Assembly (NCBI RefSeq): GCF_000685295.1
Contig: NZ_ARYL01000015.1
Coordinates: 34,872-98,871 of the forward strand
DNA length: 64,000 nt
Reading direction: 5' to 3'
From: Hyphomonas oceanitis SCH89
GTDB taxonomy: Bacteria > Pseudomonadota > Alphaproteobacteria > Caulobacterales > Hyphomonadaceae
The position numbers were made by a program, and so were the translations under genes. Positions 1-8,413 of the stretch are shown piece after piece. Each line of letters starts with the position of its first letter. Positions within the stretch are counted from its first letter, which is position 1. The notes beneath the pieces are model-generated. The model was not told where the DNA came from. It ran no database searches and saw nothing but the letters and a program-made list of their open reading frames with translations.

Positions 1-367
1 CATCAGCGCCCCAGTCTTTCACCTGGCGGGCAACATCCCGGGTGAAAGGATGCCAGTAGCGCATCGCAATGAAGGTTCTCACTTCATCGCCGGGCAATGA
101 CGCCGCGAGCTCAATCTGCAGGGCTTCGGCCTGTTTCTCGGTTTCCGGCAGCAGGGGCGAGCCACCGCCTGCTCCCATCATCGCGTAATTCTTCTTCGCC
201 GATGGCGCACGTGTCTTGGAAATGAAACGGGCCAGTGCCCAGCGGATCGGCAAGGGCGCCTGAATGATCGCCGGGTCATCGAACAGGTTACGCAGGAAGG
301 GTTGCACCGAGTCCGGCCCATCAGGCCCACCCAGGTTGAACAGTACAACAGCAATCTTGCGACCCAT
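1..367 (-). CDS. hemH: Ferrochelatase, N-terminal part (cut by window edge)
   Basis: Ferrochelatase inserts ferrous iron into protoporphyrin IX, the last step of heme synthesis. The gene starts at 367 and runs off the left edge, so only about 122 N-terminal residues are visible. Translated by hand, it opens MGRKIAVVLFNLGGPDGP and then shows FLRNLF (residues 24-29), GGGSPL (67-72) and MRYWHP (102-107), all expected in the N-terminal lobe of HemH. The catalytic histidine lies outside the window. It begins 6 bases after the hemE stop, so hemE-hemH is probably one leftward transcript starting at the origin-side promoter. Confidence 0.93.
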   Translation of the reverse strand, partial: MGRKIAVVLFNLGGPDGPDSVQPFLRNLFDDPAIIQAPLPIRWALARFISKTRAPSAKKNYAMMGAGGGSPLLPETEKQAEALQIELAASLPGDEVRTFIAMRYWHPFTRDVARQVKDWGAD

Positions 368-373
368 GATTGG

Positions 374-1429
374 TCAGCCTTCCCGAATGATTTTCAGGAC
401 GCGCTCCACGTTCCCGATAGGTGTTTCCGGCCGGATACCATGGCCGAGGTTAAAGATATGGGGGCGCCCGGAATAAGCTTCCACAAGTTCGCGGACGCGT
501 GCGTCCATACGCGAACCCCCTTCGATCAGCAGCAGCGGATCCAGATGGCCCTGCACAGGCATGCCGGCGACAATTTCAGCATTCACGAAAGACGGCACAG
601 CGGCCGTATCGAGGCCGATCGCGGTCACACCTGTCTCGCGGGCATATTCCGGCAACATGGCGGCCGCCCCGCGCGGAAAACCGATAATCGGCACGGTCAC
701 GCCCATCTCCCGCAGCCGCGTCACGAGTTTCTTCGTCGGCGCGATAATCACTTCGCGGAAAATATTGTTCGGCAGGCCTTCAGCCCAGCTGTCGAACAGC
801 ATCAGCGCATCGGCGCCCGCCTCCACCTGTTTCAGCAAATAGTGGGCTGTCGCCTCAATCACATGGTCCATGACGGCGGCCAGCTCATCCGGTCTGCCAT
901 GCGCCCAGCGCCAGGCGAGCGACTTGTCCGTCTTGCCGCGGCCTTCGATGGCATAAAGGCTAACCGTCCAGGGTGAACCGGCAAAACCGATGAGGGCCGT
1001 TTCAGCCGACAGCTCAGCTTTCACGCGCGACACCGTTTCATAGACAGGCGCCAAACGATCCGCCGCTTTCTTCGCACGCACCTTGCCTAGGTCAGCTGCG
1101 GAATCGATCTGCTGCACCAGAGGGCCAACGCCCTTTTCGAACTCCACACCAAGGCCCATCGCATCGAGGATCAGCAGGATATCGGCAAACAGGATCGCTG
1201 CGTCCATGCCGTAACGGCGAACAGGCTGAAGCGTCGCTTCTGTTGCCATGGAAGGTGTGTAGCAAAAATCGAGAAAGTCTTTGGCCCGTGATCTCAACTC
1301 GAGATATTCTGGTAGGTGACGCCCGGCTTGCCGCATCATCCATACCGGAGGCACCTTGGCAGCTTCTCCGCCGAGAACCGATATCAGTTTTGGTGTGCTC
1401 GCTTGCCCCATGACTCTCAAATCTCTCAT
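374..1429 (-). CDS. hemE: Uroporphyrinogen decarboxylase
   Basis: UroD decarboxylates the four acetate side chains of uroporphyrinogen III to give coproporphyrinogen III in the cytoplasm. At 351 residues it is normal length. The first signature reads MRQAGRHLPEY (residues 32-42), with His where most family members have Tyr. The FAGSPWT motif and a C-terminal NLGHGI segment are also present. Met1 at 1429 follows a GAGAG stretch; Met7 at 1411 is an equally possible start. Its upstream region is the putative replication origin, as for hemE in Caulobacter, so its promoter is probably tied to origin regulation. Confidence 0.96.
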   Translation of the reverse strand: MRDLRVMGQASTPKLISVLGGEAAKVPPVWMMRQAGRHLPEYLELRSRAKDFLDFCYTPSMATEATLQPVRRYGMDAAILFADILLILDAMGLGVEFEKGVGPLVQQIDSAADLGKVRAKKAADRLAPVYETVSRVKAELSAETALIGFAGSPWTVSLYAIEGRGKTDKSLAWRWAHGRPDELAAVMDHVIEATAHYLLKQVEAGADALMLFDSWAEGLPNNIFREVIIAPTKKLVTRLREMGVTVPIIGFPRGAAAMLPEYARETGVTAIGLDTAAVPSFVNAEIVAGMPVQGHLDPLLLIEGGSRMDARVRELVEAYSGRPHIFNLGHGIRPETPIGNVERVLKIIREG

Positions 1430-1546
1430 CTCTCAAAAGCCCGTCAGGGCGCTTATTATTACTACCCGGTGATATCAGGGGAGAAAGGCTACTCACAGGA
1501 TTTGTCCAGCAAATTCCACATGGGAGTCACAGGGTGTCGCACCCCG

Positions 1547-1562
1547 TTAAGACTTGCTTAAC
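1547..1562 (+). promoter_or_regulatory. CtrA box 1
   Basis: TTAA-GACTTGC-TTAAC is an exact match to the CtrA consensus TTAA-N7-TTAAC. In Caulobacter, CtrA bound at the origin blocks initiation in swarmer cells and also acts on the hemE promoter. Confidence 0.85.
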
Positions 1563-1580
1563 CTTCAATGGCGGCGCTGG

Positions 1581-1596
1581 TTAATGACCCGTTAAC
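1581..1596 (+). promoter_or_regulatory. CtrA box 2
   Basis: TTAA-TGACCCG-TTAAC is a second exact CtrA consensus, in the same orientation and 34 bp after the first, close to three helical turns. That spacing would let two CtrA dimers bind on roughly the same DNA face. Confidence 0.85.
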
Positions 1597-1755
1597 ACCC
1601 CTTCTGGAGTCACAGGATGGAACATAGGGGGATTCCCTGGGAGTCAGATTCCGCCGCATGTGGATGGATTGTGACTCCCGGTGTGAGGAATCATCTATGC
1701 ACAGGAACTACACAGGTCTTGTGAAAACGCCCGGCCATCGGCAAGAGAGGAAGCC

Positions 1756-2598
1756 ATGACCCCACCGCAGCGCCCCAGCATCTATTTCAACGTCCACCTT
1801 GTCTCAGACAGTACGGGCGAAACCCTCAATGCCGTTCAGCGGGCCGCGTGTGCGCAGTTCGAGAATGTACAGCCGCTCGAGCATAACTACTACCTCGTCC
1901 GCTCCGAACGTCAGCTTGAACGGGTGATGCGCGAGATCGAGGCTGCGCCGGGCGTCGTCTGGTATACGATTTCCGATGAAGCCCTGCGGGCGCGGCTGGA
2001 AGCCTTCTGCCGCGAGCGCGGTGTCGCCACCCTGCCAGTTCTCGACGCGTCCATCGCCATGCTCGGTCGCCATCTGGGGATTGCGGCCAACCACAAGGTT
2101 GCCGGCCAGCACGCGCTCGATCAGGATTATTTCGACCGGATGGAAGCGATCAATTTCACGCTCGCCCATGATGATGGCCAGAATGTCGACGGGCTGATCG
2201 GTGCCGACGTGATCCTGCTCGGCGTCAGCCGCACATCCAAGACGCCAACCTGTGTCTATCTCGCCAACCGCAAAGTCCGCGCTGGCAACATTCCGCTCGT
2301 GCCCGGTGTTGCGCTGCCTGACTTCATGGAAAAGCTTGGCGAGAAAGGCCCGATGGTGGTCGGCCTCAAGATCAGCGCCGAACGCCTCGTCCAGATCCGC
2401 CGCCAGCGCCTGATCTCGCTCAACCAGGACGAACACACGATTTATGCCGACGAGGACGCCGTGCGCGATGAGGTCACACAGGCCAACCGCCTCTTCCAGC
2501 GCAACAAGTGGAAGACGATCGATGTCTCCCGTCGCTCGGTAGAAGAAACAGCTGCGGCCATTCTTAACCTCCTGAACGAACGGCGCGGTCAGATATGA
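1756..2598 (+). CDS. ppsR: Pyruvate phosphate dikinase/PEP synthase regulator (DUF299 kinase-pyrophosphorylase)
   Basis: This bifunctional enzyme inactivates PEP synthase or pyruvate phosphate dikinase by ADP-dependent threonine phosphorylation and reactivates it by phosphorolysis. It has 280 residues, normal for the family, with an N-terminal HLVSDSTGET motif (residues 14-23) and a P-loop-like GVSRTSKT (156-163). The ATG is preceded by a good AGAGAGGAAG site. It is the first gene to the right of the putative origin, where Caulobacter has its own DUF299 gene, and overlaps maf by 4 bases. Whether the target is PpsA or PpdK cannot be read from the sequence. Confidence 0.92.
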   Translation: MTPPQRPSIYFNVHLVSDSTGETLNAVQRAACAQFENVQPLEHNYYLVRSERQLERVMREIEAAPGVVWYTISDEALRARLEAFCRERGVATLPVLDASIAMLGRHLGIAANHKVAGQHALDQDYFDRMEAINFTLAHDDGQNVDGLIGADVILLGVSRTSKTPTCVYLANRKVRAGNIPLVPGVALPDFMEKLGEKGPMVVGLKISAERLVQIRRQRLISLNQDEHTIYADEDAVRDEVTQANRLFQRNKWKTIDVSRRSVEETAAAILNLLNERRGQI

Positions 2599-3191
2599 GT
2601 CTTGCCATCACCCTCGCCTCCGGCAGCGCCAGCCGGCGGGCGCTGCTTGCCGGCGCTGGCGTTGAAGCTGCCAGTATCAAACCGAATGTCGACGAAGACT
2701 CTGCCAAGGCCGCCATGCGCGCCGAAGGTATGTCGGTCCGCGACCAGGCCATGCAGCTTGCCGAGCTGAAAGCCGTCAAAGTTTCCAACCGCACCGAAGG
2801 CCTCGTCATCGGCGGAGACCAGATGCTCTCGCTCGACCGCGAAGCCTTCGACAAGCCGGTCGATCTCGAAGGGGCCCGCGATCACCTGCGCAAGCTCTCC
2901 GGCAAATCGCACACGCTCGAAACCGCCATCGTCATCTGCGAGAACGGCACGCCCGTCTGGCGCCACCTCGCCCGCCCGAAACTCACCATGCGCCCGCTCA
3001 GCGAAGCTTTCATCGATGACTATGTCGACCGCGTCGGCGAACCTCTTCTTGCTACCGTTGGCGCCTACCAGCTCGAAGGCCTCGGCGCGCAGCTCTTCAC
3101 GCAGATCGAAGGCGACTATTTCTCGATCCTCGGCCTGCCGCTCCTGCCGCTGCTCGACTACCTTCGCATTCGGGGAGCCCTCGCCACATGA
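2595..3191 (+). CDS. maf: Maf-family nucleotide pyrophosphatase
   Basis: Maf/HAM1-fold pyrophosphatases hydrolyse non-canonical or modified nucleoside triphosphates. The protein has 198 residues and begins with the LASGSASRRALL motif (usual form LASxSPRRxxLL), followed by GGDQML in place of the common GADTVV and the conserved VGAYQLEGLG near the end. The GGDQ variant is closer to the m7GTP-type (YceF) branch. The start overlaps the ppsR stop and the stop overlaps the aroE start, both as ATGA, indicating translational coupling. Confidence 0.9.
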   Translation: MSLAITLASGSASRRALLAGAGVEAASIKPNVDEDSAKAAMRAEGMSVRDQAMQLAELKAVKVSNRTEGLVIGGDQMLSLDREAFDKPVDLEGARDHLRKLSGKSHTLETAIVICENGTPVWRHLARPKLTMRPLSEAFIDDYVDRVGEPLLATVGAYQLEGLGAQLFTQIEGDYFSILGLPLLPLLDYLRIRGALAT

Positions 3192-4003
3192 CACAGCTCT
3201 ACGGCGTTATCGGCGACCCGATCTCTCATTCGCTATCGCCCCTCATCCACAATGCCTGGCTGCGCGAGCACGGCATCGACGCGACCTATGAAGCGATGCA
3301 GGTGCCTGACGGCGAACTGGAATCGGCGCTTGATACGCTCACCCGCCAGGGTGCCCGCGGCCTCAACATCACCCTGCCCCACAAGCACACGGCCCTCGCC
3401 CTCGCCGAAGAGGCAGGTGATCTCGCCCGCCGCATCGGCGCAGCCAACACATTGATCCGTACAGATGCAGGTGGCTGGCGCGCCGAGAACACCGATGCGC
3501 CCGGCTTCCTCCACACGCTCGATCAGGCTGGCATCAGCGTAGCCGGGAAGAACGTGCTCCTCCTCGGTGCCGGCGGTTCTGCCCGCGCCCTCGCCTTTGT
3601 CCTGACAGACATGCGCGCCAAACTGACAATCAGTAACAGGACCGTCTCACGCGCAGAAGCCATCGCCGCTGACCTGCTGGACACGCCCGAAGTCTGCTCA
3701 CTCGAAGACGGCTTGAATCGTCTGCCTGCGGCTGAAATCGTCATCAATACGCTCAGTCTCGGCCATTCCGGCCAATCGCTTGAGCTGCCCCCCGGTCACG
3801 GGCGCACTTTCTACGATATCAGCTATGGCGCAGCCGCAAACAAGACATTATCCGCGGCGGCCGCGCAGGATTGGGCCCCGATGGATGGCCTCGGCATGCT
3901 GGTCGCCCAGGCCGCCTTTGCCTTCGAACACTGGTTCGGCATTGTGCCCGATATGGAAGCGGCCGAGCGCAAGTGCCGCAAGGTTGTGGAGGCAACATCA
4001 TGA
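3188..4003 (+). CDS. aroE: Shikimate dehydrogenase
   Basis: AroE reduces 3-dehydroshikimate to shikimate with NADPH in aromatic amino acid synthesis. The 271-residue protein shows [10 protein letters not shown] (shikimate site), the catalytic Lys in [12 protein letters not shown] with the catalytic Asp, the nucleotide-binding LGAGGSARA and a C-terminal [15 protein letters not shown] with the expected Gln. It overlaps maf and coaE by 4 bases, so it sits in the middle of a coupled operon. Length and all key residues are normal. Confidence 0.95.
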   Translation: MTQLYGVIGDPISHSLSPLIHNAWLREHGIDATYEAMQVPDGELESALDTLTRQGARGLNITLPHKHTALALAEEAGDLARRIGAANTLIRTDAGGWRAENTDAPGFLHTLDQAGISVAGKNVLLLGAGGSARALAFVLTDMRAKLTISNRTVSRAEAIAADLLDTPEVCSLEDGLNRLPAAEIVINTLSLGHSGQSLELPPGHGRTFYDISYGAAANKTLSAAAAQDWAPMDGLGMLVAQAAFAFEHWFGIVPDMEAAERKCRKVVEATS

Positions 4004-4608
4004 TCATCCTTGGACTGACCGGATCCATTGGTATGGGAAAATCCGCCACCGCCCAGCTCTTCCGCGATGAAGGCGTGCCCGTCTATGATGCCGATGCCGC
4101 CGTCCACGAACTCTACGGCAAGGGCGGCGCAGCCGTGGCGCCTGTCGAAGCGGCGTTTCCCGGCGTTGCCGTCGATGGCGCCATAGACCGCCTGCGCCTG
4201 CGCGAACGTGTGTTGAACGATGCCGAGGCCATGAAGCGCCTCGAATCCATCGTCCATCCGCTGGCCGGCAAGGCCCAGCATGATTTCCGCCAGGAGGCCC
4301 GCGAAGCCGGGGCGCCTTTCGTCGTCATCGACATCCCCCTGCTCTATGAAACGGGTGGCTGGCAGCTCTGCGATTATGTGGTCGTCGTCAGCGCTCCGGC
4401 CGAAGTCCAGCGCGAGCGCGTCCTCTCGCGGCCCGACATGACGGTTGAGACCTTCGAATCCATCCTGGCGCGTCAGGTGCCCGATGCAGAAAAGCGCGCC
4501 CGCGCTGACTTTGTGATCTCCACGGGCCATGGTTTCGAGTTTGCGCGCGACCATGTCCGGGCCATAATCGGCCTGATGAATCGCAAGGAAGAGGAAGCCC
4601 GTTCATGA
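4000..4608 (+). CDS. coaE: Dephospho-CoA kinase
   Basis: CoaE phosphorylates the ribose 3'-OH of dephospho-CoA, the final step of coenzyme A synthesis. The protein has 202 residues with the P-loop GSIGMGKS (8-15), YDAD (about 28-31) and DIPLLYE (CoA-binding region). The start at 4000 gives [11 protein letters not shown] with a GGAGG site 8 bases upstream and an ATGA overlap with the aroE stop; longer in-frame starts would run into aroE and are not needed. The aroE-coaE-dnaQ order is standard in Caulobacterales. Confidence 0.95.
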   Translation: MIILGLTGSIGMGKSATAQLFRDEGVPVYDADAAVHELYGKGGAAVAPVEAAFPGVAVDGAIDRLRLRERVLNDAEAMKRLESIVHPLAGKAQHDFRQEAREAGAPFVVIDIPLLYETGGWQLCDYVVVVSAPAEVQRERVLSRPDMTVETFESILARQVPDAEKRARADFVISTGHGFEFARDHVRAIIGLMNRKEEEARS

Positions 4609-5303
4609 CCCCGCTCATCCGCGAGATTGCCTTCGATACGGAAACCACCGGCCTCAACCCGAACGATGGCGACCGGATCATCGAGATGGGCGCGGTCGAG
4701 ATGATCAACCACATCCCGACCGGCAAGACATTCCACACCCGCATCAATCCGCGCCGCGCCGTGTCCGAGGCGACCATTCGCATCACCGGCCTGACGGATG
4801 ATCATCTCAAGGATGCGCCCTTCTTCGAGGAGGAGCATGTCGTCGGCGCCTTCCTGGAATTTGTCGGTGACGCAACGCTCGTTGCCCACAATGCGGGCTT
4901 TGACCGGGGCTTCCTCAACATGGAACTTGCCCTCTGCGGCCGAGACCCGATCCCCGACGATCGCTGGCTCGATACGGCTGCCCTTGCGCGCAAGAAATAT
5001 CCCGGCGCCCCGGCCAGCCTCGACGCGCTCTGCAAGCGTTTCGACATCTCGCTCGAAAGCCGCACGCTGCACGGCGCCCTCCTGGACAGCCAGCTGCTGG
5101 CCAGCGTCTATCTGGAACTGCTTGGCGGACGCGCGCGTGCCTTTTCCTTCGATACGCCGGAAACCGAGCTTGCAGCCGGCGAACGCCGCACAGCCCGCCA
5201 ACGGCCCCAGAAGCTGCCTTCACTGCTGACAGAATCAGAGAAGGCCGCTCACGCGGCCTTCATCGAGACACTCGGTCCCGACTGTCTGTGGAAACAGGCC
5301 TGA
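4605..5303 (+). CDS. dnaQ: DNA polymerase III epsilon subunit (3'-5' exonuclease)
   Basis: DnaQ is the proofreading exonuclease of the replicative polymerase. The 232-residue protein has the DEDDh motifs: FDTETTG (Asp11, Glu13), HNAGFD and [11 protein letters not shown]. It is the last gene of the ppsR-maf-aroE-coaE-dnaQ operon and starts by a 4-base overlap with coaE. It ends 3 bases before the convergent secB stop, with no clear terminator between them. Confidence 0.95.
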   Translation: MTPLIREIAFDTETTGLNPNDGDRIIEMGAVEMINHIPTGKTFHTRINPRRAVSEATIRITGLTDDHLKDAPFFEEEHVVGAFLEFVGDATLVAHNAGFDRGFLNMELALCGRDPIPDDRWLDTAALARKKYPGAPASLDALCKRFDISLESRTLHGALLDSQLLASVYLELLGGRARAFSFDTPETELAAGERRTARQRPQKLPSLLTESEKAAHAAFIETLGPDCLWKQA

Positions 5304-5306
5304 GGC

Positions 5307-5810
5307 CTATTGCTGGGTCGGGGTTCCGGCCGCATTGGCGCGGCGCACCTGCGCCTGATACAGCGCCACGAAGTCGACCGGGTCGATCAGCAGCGGCGGG
5401 AAGCCACCTTCGCGCGTGATCTCTGCGATGATGCGGCGCGCAAACGGGAACAGAAGGCGGGGCGCTTCGATCAGCAGCATCGGCTCCAATTGGTCCTGCG
5501 CAACATTCTGCAGCTGGAACAGGCCGGCATAGTCCAGCTCGGAAATGAACATCACCTTGCCGTCGGCCAGTGCCTTGGCCGAGAGCTTCAGCGAAACCTC
5601 GAACAGACCATTGCCGTCCGCATGGGGCGTCGCGCCCACATCGATACCCAGATCGATATTAGGCTGTGACTGAACAGGCGCATGACCCGGGTTTTCGAAA
5701 GACAGGTCTTTCACATATTGTCCCAGAACGCGCATGATTGGCGCTGCGGGCTTCTCGCCATTTGGGTCTTGCGGGGGATTGGGGTTTCCCGGTGCGCTCG
5801 TGTCTGTCAT
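5307..5810 (-). CDS. secB: Protein-export chaperone SecB
   Basis: SecB keeps precursor proteins unfolded and delivers them to SecA. The 167-residue protein has the conserved core QYVKDLSFENPG and the C-terminal GGFPPLLIDPVDF, followed by a short QVRR tail. The start at 5810 (MTDTSAPG) has a strong AGAGGAAAC site; a longer in-frame reading adds 13 unlikely residues. It is convergent with dnaQ and divergent from the Tim44-domain gene, a common alphaproteobacterial arrangement of two export-related genes. Confidence 0.95.
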   Translation of the reverse strand: MTDTSAPGNPNPPQDPNGEKPAAPIMRVLGQYVKDLSFENPGHAPVQSQPNIDLGIDVGATPHADGNGLFEVSLKLSAKALADGKVMFISELDYAGLFQLQNVAQDQLEPMLLIEAPRLLFPFARRIIAEITREGGFPPLLIDPVDFVALYQAQVRRANAAGTPTQQ

Positions 5811-5943
5811 GATGTTTCCTCTACCTGGATCGCACCGCGCGCCTAGCATGCGGCCTCCAAAGGCGCAACGTTCACTGGCGTTTACGGCCGCGCGTGCCTA
5901 TCTAGGGGGAAGAGGCCGGATACTTGAAGGAATTCCATAAGAC

Positions 5944-6561
5944 ATGTTCGACCCAGTGATCGAGGTTTTAGTTTTGGCAGCCGTGGCGCTGATCGTCCTG
6001 TCGCGCCTGTACATGGCGCTCGGGCGTGGCGGTAATGACCGGCCTGTGCAGCGCCCAACCACTTCATCCACGCCCGCTGAAAGCAATGTCGCGGAGCTGG
6101 CCGAGCGTCGCGAGCGGCGTGTCATGGCAGAGCGCCCCATATTCACAGGCCCCGCAGCTGGCGGTCTCGAAGACATCTACAATGCCGATAACAGCTTTAC
6201 CGTCTCCAGCTTCATGCAGGGCGCCAAGTCCGCCTATACGATGATCGTCGCGGCCTTTGCCAAGGGCGACCGGGCGGCGCTGCGGCCGATGCTGGACGAT
6301 GATGTCTACGAAGCCTGGGACGAGGCCATCACGGCCCGCCAGACAAGCGGCGAGAAAACGTTCGAACTCCTCCGCGTCAAACGCGCCGAGATCGAAAGCG
6401 CCGAGCTGGATGGTGATATGGCCCGTATCGTGGTGCGCTATGAAGCCGAGCTCGGCGATGGCGAGATCACCCGCACGGCCAAGGAACACTGGACCTTCAT
6501 GCGCAATGTCCGCGGCACGGATCCGAACTGGATCCTGGATGACGTCGATACGGTCGCCTGA
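5944..6561 (+). CDS. Tim44/TimA-domain membrane-associated protein
   Basis: This is an alphaproteobacterial relative of mitochondrial Tim44. The 205-residue protein has one N-terminal membrane segment (about residues 5-25), a charged linker and a C-terminal Tim44-like domain of the NTF2 fold (about 75-205), ending WILDDVDTVA. Such proteins are placed at the inner membrane and thought to help protein transport or membrane assembly; the exact role is not known. It is divergent from secB and upstream of mltA, the usual context. Confidence 0.85.
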   Translation: MFDPVIEVLVLAAVALIVLSRLYMALGRGGNDRPVQRPTTSSTPAESNVAELAERRERRVMAERPIFTGPAAGGLEDIYNADNSFTVSSFMQGAKSAYTMIVAAFAKGDRAALRPMLDDDVYEAWDEAITARQTSGEKTFELLRVKRAEIESAELDGDMARIVVRYEAELGDGEITRTAKEHWTFMRNVRGTDPNWILDDVDTVA

Positions 6562-6628
6562 ACGGCCGATCAGTATTTCCTGACAGTTTTGGATGACAGC
6601 TGCGCGCAAAGCGGGCCATAAAACGCCT

Positions 6629-7843
6629 ATGCTTCGCACACTGGCTATTGCTTTCCTGTCGCTCGCGCTTGTCTCGTGCCAGAGCACGCAGGCGCCCCGG
6701 TCCGTGCCATCACAGGCTGGGCCCGTCCTCTTGCCGCCCGTTGGCGTTGCATCCGGAGCCTACGGGGATTTGCCCGGCTGGTCAGGTGTCAGGCTGATGG
6801 ACAGCGTTCAGGCTTTCCAGCGCAGCTGCACCAAGCTGCAGGCGCGTCCCAGGAATGCCGATCTCTCCGCAAAGGCCACCTGGGCCGGTCAGGTCGGGGA
6901 GTGGCTCCCGGCCTGCGCCGCCATGGCCCGTGTCCGCGACGAGGCAGGCGCCCGTGCTGCCTATCAGAGCCTTTTCACCCCCATCGAGGCGCTCTCGCCT
7001 GATGGCAACAGCCGCTTCACCGGCTATTTCGAGCCGACCTATGAAGCGCGCCGTACACCTGTGCCGCCCTTCACAGAGCCGGTCCCCGCCTTGCCGGCAG
7101 ACCTCATTCCGAACGGCGCGTCGCCGCTACAGCGTCTGCCGGATGGCCGCACCCGCCCTTATCCCTCGCGTGAGGAAATCAGCCGGGCAGGCGTCGCACC
7201 GATTGCCTATGCGCATCCATCAGATGTCTTCTTCCTGCAGATTCAGGGTTCCGGCCGGCTGACCTTCCCGGATGGGTCCACAACGCGGGCTGTCTACGCC
7301 GCGCATAATGGACACAGGTTCAAGTCGACCGCCAATTGGCTCATGGAAACCGGCCGCATCACACGGGGTGAGGCCAGCATGCAGGGCATCCGTGCCTGGA
7401 TGGACCGCGCCGGCCCTGCCGAGGCGCGCCTCGCGATGAACCAGAACCCGCGCTATGTTTTCTTCCGCGCCGAGCCTGAAGGCGACCCCACGCTCGGACC
7501 CGTAGGTGCCCAGGGCGTGCCACTCACGCCGCTCGCCTCAATGGCGGTGGACACTGATATCCAGCCGCTCGGCATGCCCATGTTCGTCGAGACCATCGCG
7601 CCGGGTCTGGGCGGGCATTGGTCAGGCCTTCTCATCTCGCAGGACACAGGCGGCGCCATCAAGGGGGCGGTGCGCGGTGACCTCTATTTCGGTACGGGCA
7701 CCGACGCGGGTTCGCGCGCCGGCACCATGAACGCGCCCGGCCGCCTTTGGGTCCTCCTGCCTCGGGCGGTGGCTGACAGGCTCCTGCGCAACATGATGGT
7801 GTCTGAAGCCCCGGGTCTTGGCGATCCGCCCGCAGCGCCCTAG
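6629..7843 (+). CDS. mltA: Membrane-bound lytic murein transglycosylase A
   Basis: MltA cleaves the MurNAc-GlcNAc bond of peptidoglycan to form anhydro ends. The 404-residue lipoprotein starts MLRTLAIAFLSLALVSC, with a lipobox LVSC that puts it in the outer membrane. The MltA domain shows RFTGYFEP, FFLQIQGSGRL, and QDTGGAIKGAVRGD with the catalytic Asp, followed by the 3D domain (DLYFGTG). I chose 6629 because it begins the lipoprotein signal; an upstream start at 6593 would add 12 residues. No strong Shine-Dalgarno site precedes either. Confidence 0.93.
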   Translation: MLRTLAIAFLSLALVSCQSTQAPRSVPSQAGPVLLPPVGVASGAYGDLPGWSGVRLMDSVQAFQRSCTKLQARPRNADLSAKATWAGQVGEWLPACAAMARVRDEAGARAAYQSLFTPIEALSPDGNSRFTGYFEPTYEARRTPVPPFTEPVPALPADLIPNGASPLQRLPDGRTRPYPSREEISRAGVAPIAYAHPSDVFFLQIQGSGRLTFPDGSTTRAVYAAHNGHRFKSTANWLMETGRITRGEASMQGIRAWMDRAGPAEARLAMNQNPRYVFFRAEPEGDPTLGPVGAQGVPLTPLASMAVDTDIQPLGMPMFVETIAPGLGGHWSGLLISQDTGGAIKGAVRGDLYFGTGTDAGSRAGTMNAPGRLWVLLPRAVADRLLRNMMVSEAPGLGDPPAAP

Positions 7844-7852
7844 ACGGGCCTC

Positions 7853-8401
7853 ATGTCGAAGCGCCCCCTGACCCCTGAAGAAGCCAAGGCCTGGTCGCGC
7901 GTCGCGAAATCCATCAAACCCATCGGCCCGGCGCCGGAAGACTTCGGCGCGTTGATTTCGGCCCTCGAAGCGGGCGAACCGGACCAGAAAGCCCCCGCGA
8001 ATGGTCCGGGAATACCCACCCGGCGCCCCGCAACGCCCCGTGAAGTACCCGCGAACGGTCCGGGAATACCCGTCGGTGGTCCGGCAAATCGCGGCAAGGA
8101 AAAGCGCGTGAAGCGGGGCAAACTCGTCGTTTCAGCGACGTTCGACCTGCACGGACATACACAAGCCACAGCAGCCCGCGCCCTGCCCGGCTTCCTGTCA
8201 AATGCCCAGGCAGACGGTTCGCGTTGTGTATTGGTTATTACAGGTAAGGGTCGATTGGGCGAAGGCGTGCTGAAGCGCAATTTCCTCGCCTGGCTCGACA
8301 CGGATCATGCCCGCACGCTCGTGTCAGGCTATGCCGAAGCGCACCAGCGCCATGGCGGCGCCGGTGCGTTCTATGTGTTTCTTCGTAAACTGCAGTCCTG
8401 A
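7853..8401 (+). CDS. Smr-domain protein with repeat-bearing linker
   Basis: The C-terminal half (about residues 95-182) is an Smr domain with DLHGHTQ and the VITGKG motif; Smr domains bind or cleave nucleic acids, and stand-alone bacterial versions act as nucleases or on stalled ribosomes. The first 90 residues are a variable linker that contains PANGPGIP twice (residues 48-55 and 66-73), encoded by a 24-bp DNA repeat related to an intergenic repeat at 15814-15900. The gene begins 10 bases after mltA; tim44-mltA-smr is a typical alphaproteobacterial run. The biological substrate is unknown. Confidence 0.85.
   Translation: MSKRPLTPEEAKAWSRVAKSIKPIGPAPEDFGALISALEAGEPDQKAPANGPGIPTRRPATPREVPANGPGIPVGGPANRGKEKRVKRGKLVVSATFDLHGHTQATAARALPGFLSNAQADGSRCVLVITGKGRLGEGVLKRNFLAWLDTDHARTLVSGYAEAHQRHGGAGAFYVFLRKLQS
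7994..8071 (-). repeat. In-frame copy of dispersed GC-rich repeat (two 24-bp units)
   Basis: Two 24-bp units at 7994-8017 and 8048-8071 differ at one base and lie 54 bp apart. Read on the minus strand, the block aligns with the intergenic sequence at 15814-15900, sharing among others the segments GGGTATTC, CTTCACGGG and CGGACC. It therefore looks like a repeat element that entered the smr coding frame without breaking it. Confidence 0.6.
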
Positions 8402-8413
8402 CTGCAGATCCGG

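Larger units (their letters stand above)
1524..1692. repeat. Cluster of GANTC (CcrM methylation) sites
   Basis: GANTC occurs at 1524, 1607, 1631, 1641, 1647, 1673 and 1688; six of these seven sites fall in 86 bp. Another lies at 1412 inside hemE. About one would be expected by chance in this length. Three of the sites sit inside the GGAGTCACA unit. CcrM methylates GANTC in a cell-cycle-dependent way in alphaproteobacteria, so the cluster could report replication state. Confidence 0.85.
1430..1755. other. Putative chromosomal replication origin (Cori-like)
   Basis: This 326-bp gene-free gap lies between divergent hemE and ppsR, the location of Cori in Caulobacter (established knowledge, from memory). 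Seen directly: two perfect CtrA boxes (1547-1562, 1581-1596); seven GANTC sites in 1524-1692; the unit GGAGTCACA twice direct (1523-1531, 1606-1614) and once inverted (1670-1678); five copies of CACAGG (1494, 1528, 1611, 1700, 1711). Three DnaA-box-like 9-mers are present: one at 1720-1728 on the minus strand (one mismatch to TTWTNCACA) and two weaker ones at 1512-1520 and 1659-1667 (two mismatches each). A small AT-rich patch lies at 1452-1462. That replication starts here is inference. Confidence 0.8.
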
